Shown piece after piece: positions 59,218 through 64,000 of a DNA stretch of 64,000 bases. Origin of the DNA: Nageia nagi (Eukaryota > Pinophyta); assembly GCA_050084985.1 (NCBI GenBank), contig JBITNC010000001.1, positions 67,890,001-67,954,000 on the forward strand, given 5' to 3'. The position numbers and the translations under genes were made by a program. Below the pieces are notes generated by a model. It ran no database searches, was not told where the DNA came from, and was given only the letters and a program-made list of their open reading frames with translations. The stretch's first letter is position 1. Each line of letters starts with the position of its first letter.

Positions 59218-59684
59218 TGATGGAATTAGCCTAGATCTAATTCTCAAGGTCCAAGACTAGGAAGCTCAATCATACAACATTCACACAAGATAACACAAGT
59301 GTAATGTGGTTCCTCCCTCCTTGGGAGTACATCCACAACTAGTATCTCAATTCTCAAGTATGCCCCTCTTACAACAATTCCTTCCTCTCCTACAAACTAG
59401 TAGAGTAATCTTACTCCAAATCTAAGATGTGAATTACAAGAGGAGAGGCCCTCTATTTATAGCATGAGGGCACCTCCCTAACCTCCCTTTAACCCAAGGG
59501 TAAGGTTAGGGTTACAATAAGTGTATGACCTAACTTTAACCTACCAACTAACACCATGGTAAGGTTAAAGTCCACATAATAAAGAATTCAATTAATCCCT
59601 TAAGGTATCTACATATCCTTTAAGTGATTAATTGAATTTACAAGGAGTTTAGATATTCACAATATTTCATTACAAATTCTAACA
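59218..59684 (-). repeat. 3' LTR of the nested copia element
   Basis: On the minus strand it starts TGTTAGAATTTGTAATG and ends GCTAATTCCATCA, 467 bp. A TATA box (TATAAATAG, plus 59453-59461) precedes a hairpin (59306-59336). It is distantly related to the family A LTRs around these two features. Confidence 0.85.
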
Positions 59685-59693
59685 CTCCCCCTT
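59685..59693 (-). other. Polypurine tract of the nested copia element
   Basis: AAGGGGGAG on the minus strand directly precedes the LTR's TGTTAG. Confidence 0.85.
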
Positions 59694-60176
59694 AATGCAA
59701 TATTGGGATAGAGCGTAGAAGAAAGAAGAGAGAGAGTAAGAGAGAGTTCTTCTCCGTAGAGATACAAGTGGAGATGAGAATATTTACATATTTGAGAATC
59801 TTTTGAGAACTAGTATGAGACTCACTACATTACCATTTGACAAAATGGTTTACAATACAATCATTAACCACAATTGGTTTCACTTGTACATAGTAGTTGA
59901 TCAACTTTAAGTTGACATGTGAGTCTCCATGAGCTTGCTTTCACAAGGTGAGTAACCTGCATTTCTGAAGAAGATCCTGCATGCTACAAGCAACTCATGA
60001 ATAAAATCAGTTAGATGCATCATATATTCAAATAAGAGAATCAAATAATGTCATCTTATAAATAACTGATTAATGGTGCACTATAAGTCATCACGGAGAT
60101 GCCAAGCCATCACTCATAGTCACCTATTGTATATAGACATGTGTTGATTATTAATAGAGCATAAAAATTATACAAC

Positions 60177-60536
60177 GAGTTTCTCACATAGAGCAAACTC
60201 ACCATAGAGGTATAGAATGTACAACAAGTTCGTCACACAGAGTGACCTTACCACGGAGGTATATTAATTATATGCTCAAAAATTATACAACGAGTTTCTC
60301 ACGCAGAGCAAACTCACCACGGAGGTATAAAATGTACAACAAGTTTGTCACGCAGAGCAAACTTACCACGGAGGTGTAAAATGTACAACAAGTTTGTCAC
60401 GCAGAGCAAACTTACCACGGAGGTATAAATATGTACAACAAGTTTGTCACGCAGAGCAAACTTACCATGGAGGTATAAAATAATCAACACTCTATAACAA
60501 CAATTGTACAACAAGTTTGTCACGCAGAGCAAACTT
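60177..60536 (-). repeat. Seven tandem hairpin units in the copia 3' region
   Basis: Units start at 60177, 60226, 60292, 60341, 60390, 60440 and 60513, mostly 48-50 bp apart. Two have arms GAGTTT/AAACTC (60177, 60292) and four have AAGTTTG/CAAACTT, around a loop like TCACGCAGAG. The first pair switches from G-C to A-T with both sides changed. The unit at 60226 lacks this stem but can form GTCAC/GTGAC instead. The array lies between the pol stop and the polypurine tract. Confidence 0.8.
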
Positions 60537-60616
60537 ACCATGGAGGTCTAGAATGTACAATAAAAAAAGGCCTCTTAGAGGTGAAGTTGTCATCACTAAC
60601 AAAAGTTCAAACTTCA

Positions 60617-60625
60617 CTCCCCCTT
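60617..60625 (-). other. Second copy of the polypurine tract
   Basis: AAGGGGGAG, followed by TG, is identical to the tract at 59685-59693 and lies 45 bases after the pol stop. The hairpin array is between the two copies. Confidence 0.7.
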
Positions 60626-60669
60626 GAGGGTAACTTCACCAACCTGAGAGAATCCCTAAGCTTGCTGAA

Positions 60670-61695
60670 CTAAGCTTCAGGAAGGGGCTTGGTGAATAAA
60701 TTAGTGGAGTTTTCAGTAGATGGACAATACTCCAAGTGTATGATGTCATCTAGAACCTTCTCCCTCATAAAATGGGCTTGGATTTCCACATGTTTAGTTC
60801 TCTGATGGAACATAAGATTCTTAGCCAAAGAGATAGCTGATTGATTATCTGAAGAAATAAGAGATGGGCTATTTTGCTTATACCCAATTTTGTTCAGAAG
60901 ATGCCTCAGCCAAATAGCTTCTTGGGCGGCAACAGACATGGCTCGATATTCGGCTTCGATGGTAGAAAGAGTCACAATAGGTTGCTTCTTGGAAGCCCAA
61001 GAGATAGCACCTGAACCAATGCTAAACACATATGCAGAGGTTGATTTTCTATCATCTCTATCTCCCCCATAATCAGAATCTGAGAACCCTGAGAGAATAA
61101 TTGAGGGCACTTTGGAATACTTAAGAGCAAGATCCTTTGTCCCTGCCACATACCTCAAGATTTGCTTAACAACATTGAGGTGTTCAACATATGGTTTTTG
61201 CATGAATCGTGCCATCAGATTCACTGCAAAGGCAATATCAGGATGAGAGATAGTCAGATACAAAAGACTACCGATCAATTGCTTATAAGCTGTAACATCA
61301 ACCAACTGAGAATCTGAGCTCAATGATACAACAATTCCAGGAGAAATAGGTATTGCAACATATCTACACTCCTCCATTCCAAACTTTTGCAAGATGTCTG
61401 ATATATACTTAGATTGACTAAGATAAGTATAATCTTTGTGTTGGTATACTTGCATCCCAAGATAGTAATGCAATAGACCTAGATCAGTCATTTCAAATGT
61501 TGCCTTCAGTTTGGATATGCACTCTTGGATGATTTCAATATTGTTTCCTATTATGAGAAGATCATCCACATAAAGGAGAATTAAGACCACATCTTTTCCT
61601 TGATTGAGTACATAGAGATCTGAGTCAGAGAAGCACTTGGAAAAACCAATATCTGCAAAGAATCCTAAAATTTTCTTGTACCATGCTCTAGGTGC
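60670..61695 (-). pseudogene. Copia RT C-terminal part and RNase H
   Basis: After the stop at 61696-61698 the frame continues APRAWYKKI, then ILLYVDDLLIIGN with the YVDD active site (plus 61561-61572). LHYYLGMQV and the RNase H blocks SGFSDSDYGGDRDDRKSTSA and SIEAEYRA-type sequence follow, ending at the natural stop 60670-60672. Reverse transcription takes place in the virus-like particle. Confidence 0.9.
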
Positions 61696-62731
61696 TTATT
61701 TAATTCCATACAAAGACTTCTTTAGCTTGCACACAAGAGACTCTTTTCCTTCTGGAATAAATCCTTCTGGTTGATTCATGTAGATTTCTACATCCAAGTC
61801 ACCATTGAGAAATGCACTCTTGACATCAAGTTGGAAAACTTTCCATCCTTGAGCTCCAGAAAGAGCAAGGATTATCCTGACAGTAGGCATCTTGGCCACA
61901 GGAGCAAAGGTTTCCTCATAATCAATACCATATTTCTGAGCGAATCCTTTGGCCACTAACCTTGCTTTGTATTTTTGAACTTCTCCATCAGAATTGTACT
62001 TGACCTTGTATATCCATTTATTTCCAATCACATTTTTTTCATTGGGATAAGGAACCAAATCCCAAGTTTCATTTTTCATGAGTGCCTCATACTCAACTTT
62101 CATAGCTTCCATCCAATACTCTTGCTTGGAAGCTTCTTTGAATGTTGATGGCTCATTCATATTATCAATTTTGGAAAATAAGGATTTATTCAAGGTCATA
62201 CTCCTTGTAATTCTCTGAGCTGGAGAATTTTGCTCTTGTGGTGACTTCCCTACATGATCATCCAACCAGTTAGGTGCAGGCGTAGAATCATCTGAATCAG
62301 ACACCTCAGCATGAGAAGTCGTATCCTCAGGAAGTTCATTGAACTTGACATCCCTAGAAACAAAGACTATTTTATGGGATGAGGAGTAGAGCTTGTAACC
62401 TCTATGCTAATTATCATACCCCACAAAGATGCATTTTTCTGATCTTTTGTCTAGTTTCTTTATTTTCTCTGAGGTAATGAAGGTAAATGCATCACAACCA
62501 AAGACCCTGAAGTGTGAGATGTTAGGTTTCTTTCCTATCCATGCTTCATATAGAGTTTTTTCCTTCAACTACTTTAGTAGGACACCTATTTAGGGTGTGA
62601 ATAGCAGTGTGAACAACTTCTCCCCATAAGAAACTAGGAAGGTTACCCAACATGCATCTTGCCATTTCCATAATGGTGCGATTCTTCCTTTTAGCAACTC
62701 CATTTTGCTGAGGGGTGTAAGGGATTGTGAA
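61696..62731 (-). pseudogene. Copia integrase C-terminus and RT N-terminal part
   Basis: The integrase tail (TPQQNGVAKRKNRTIMEM) follows the stop at 62732. A run of six T (plus 62556-62561) shifts the frame before the LYEAWIGKKPNISHFRVFGC block, and a TAG lies at 62407-62409. The RT part is open from 62304: WMEAMKVEYEALMKNETWDL, VARLVAKGFAQ-type sequence, then VFQLDVKSAFLNGDL, ending at TAA 61696-61698. Confidence 0.85.
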
Positions 62732-64000
62732 TTATTGCTTGATCCCATGTTTAACACAATAATCGTTAAACTCATTGCTATTATACTCACCCCCATTATC
62801 AGATCTCAGCATCTTGATCTTAAAATCAATTTGATTTTCAACAAGAGCCTTGAAGTCTTTAAACCGGTCAAAAGTTTGATCCTTGTGCTCAAGTAGATAA
62901 CCAAATGTCATCCTACTGAAGTCATCAATGAAGGTCAAAACATAAGAAGCTCCCCCTAGAGACTTAGTCTGTAATGGACCCATCAAATCTGAATGCACAA
63001 GCTGAAGAGAACGAGTAGCCCGAGTTGCCTTATCTTTTTCAAACTTTTGCCTATTCATCTTTCCTAGAATGCACCTTTCACAAAGACCAATTGTGGGTGA
63101 AATATTAGGTAAACCTTCCACAAGTTCTTGATTTTTCATATCTTGAATACTCTTGTGGTTAAGGTGCCCTAATCGTTGATGCCAAAGATTACCTTTTGAA
63201 CAAACATTTGCAGCAAGACAAATCTTTGAAGGTACTTGATCCACAATATAAAGGTCATTCTTTACTGATCCTTTCATCAAGGTGGCAAGTCCTTTCTTAA
63301 CACACCAGGAGTGTGAGGTAAACTCAAATGAGCATCCTTTCCTTGTAATCTGAATTACAGAGATAAGATTCATCCTTAGTTTAGGCACATAAAAGACATT
63401 ATCAAGAGCCTTTCCATGAATCTTCACATTCCCTATTCCTTGAACATCAAGGATTGTATTATCACCTATCACAATTGTATCCTTGTTGTACTTATGAAAG
63501 TTTTCAAACTTATACTTTTCATAACACATGTGATTAGTGCATCCTGAATCAACAATCCAATCATTTGAAATAGTTTGAGTCATTGAGTAGTAGGCAACAG
63601 TAGCAGCATGCTTGTTCTTCTTTTTATTATTAAAATTTCTCACATTTGCATTTCGCTTGCCTTTTTGAGCAAATTTCTTTTTGCGACAATCATACTCTTT
63701 GTGCCCAAAGATGCCACAAAAGTTACAATTTCCATCAAACTTTTCTTGCGGTGTTGGTTTGCTTGATCCAACTTTGTCATTCCTTTGCTTGAAGTTGTCG
63801 TGCTTCCTGATGGTAGATGAGGATTTGTTATCTTTGAATTTATAATGTTTGAACATCTTCTTGAAAGGAGTTTTGGTTGCTCCTAGAGCAATGGTATTAT
63901 CCTTTGGAGAAAAGTTCAACATTTTCTTGTTCAAAGTTTCCTCATGCTTCAGAAGGAGTCTAGAAAGGTTATCAAGAGAGATGACATCTTCTTCATCATT
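62732..64000 (-). pseudogene. Copia gag C-terminus, protease and integrase core
   Basis: The frame is open from the window end. It holds the UBN2 gag tail (SLDNLSRLLLKHEETLNKK), the zinc knuckle CNFCGIFGHKEYDC, and the protease site WIVDSGCTNHMC. The integrase zinc region LWHQRLGHLNHKS with CERCILGK, and the core blocks LVHSDLMGP, FIDDFSR and RSDNGGEY, follow. It ends at TAA (62732-62734) after HGIKQ. Confidence 0.9.

Larger units (their letters stand above)
59218..64000 (-). mobile_element. Nested Ty1/copia element, 3' LTR to gag (continues past window)
   Basis: Minus-strand copia order: gag end, protease, integrase, RT, RNase H, 3' untranslated region, polypurine tract, 3' LTR. The 5' LTR lies beyond 64000. 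CTAAG (59213-59217) is the expected left target-site duplication. It sits inside the gag of a related copia element. Three nonsense codons and one frameshift disable pol. Confidence 0.9.

Noticed and set aside
60314-60541. 75-residue minus-strand open frame with repeated GKFALRDKLVV words
   Set aside because: It is a by-product of the 49-bp tandem hairpin array, not a gene.
62590-62796. 68-residue minus-strand frame at the integrase end
   Set aside because: It is the shifted frame over the copia integrase C-terminus.

Overview
This is plant nuclear DNA: AT-rich, with plant-type splice sites, Ty1/copia and LINE debris, and one gene whose exons are spread over 32 kb by introns of up to 8.9 kb. 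Very long introns, old decayed transposons and a PPR pseudogene suggest a large-genome seed plant, most likely a conifer. That assignment is inference; no taxon marker is present.

The one real gene lies on the minus strand, from an ATG at 45093 to a stop at 12770. I rebuilt 14 coding exons whose phases all agree. They encode about 893 residues: four N-terminal membrane segments, then a class 3 lipase domain with the motif GHSLGG, then an Asp and a His in diacylglycerol-lipase context. The product resembles plant and animal sn-1-specific diacylglycerol lipases (DAGL). Two oddities stand out: a one-base deficit in a C run in exon 7 that breaks the frame, and a GC donor on the 7-kb intron 4.

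Region by region. 1-12.7 kb (3' of the gene) holds a solo LTR with a perfect target-site duplication (271-759), decayed low-complexity DNA, a LINE 3' fragment and a relic of an unidentified repeat-borne protein family. 12.8-45.1 kb is the lipase gene; its introns carry a PPR pseudogene, a LINE RNase H relic, several tandem repeats, a 1-kb direct duplication with a GC-rich insertion, a SINE-like tRNA head, a 160-bp tandem array, and a complete small LTR element (38475-40590). A poly(A)-ended segment with a second copy of the unidentified family sits in intron 1. 46-48 kb holds the third copy, split by a solo LTR. 48.2-53.5 kb is a decayed LINE on the minus strand with ORF1, endonuclease, RT and zf-RVT parts. 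54-59.2 kb holds another solo LTR and the 5' part of a copia element, whose gag is cut at 59217 by a second, related copia element on the minus strand (59218 to the window end).

The most unusual signal is in the retroelements. Both elements whose 3' ends are visible carry a tandem array of short hairpins just upstream of the polypurine tract. In the small element the eight stems differ in sequence yet mostly still pair around a near-constant 12-nt loop, which is compensatory change. The copia LTRs also share a hairpin shortly after the TATA box. None of this was computed; every pairing was read by eye.
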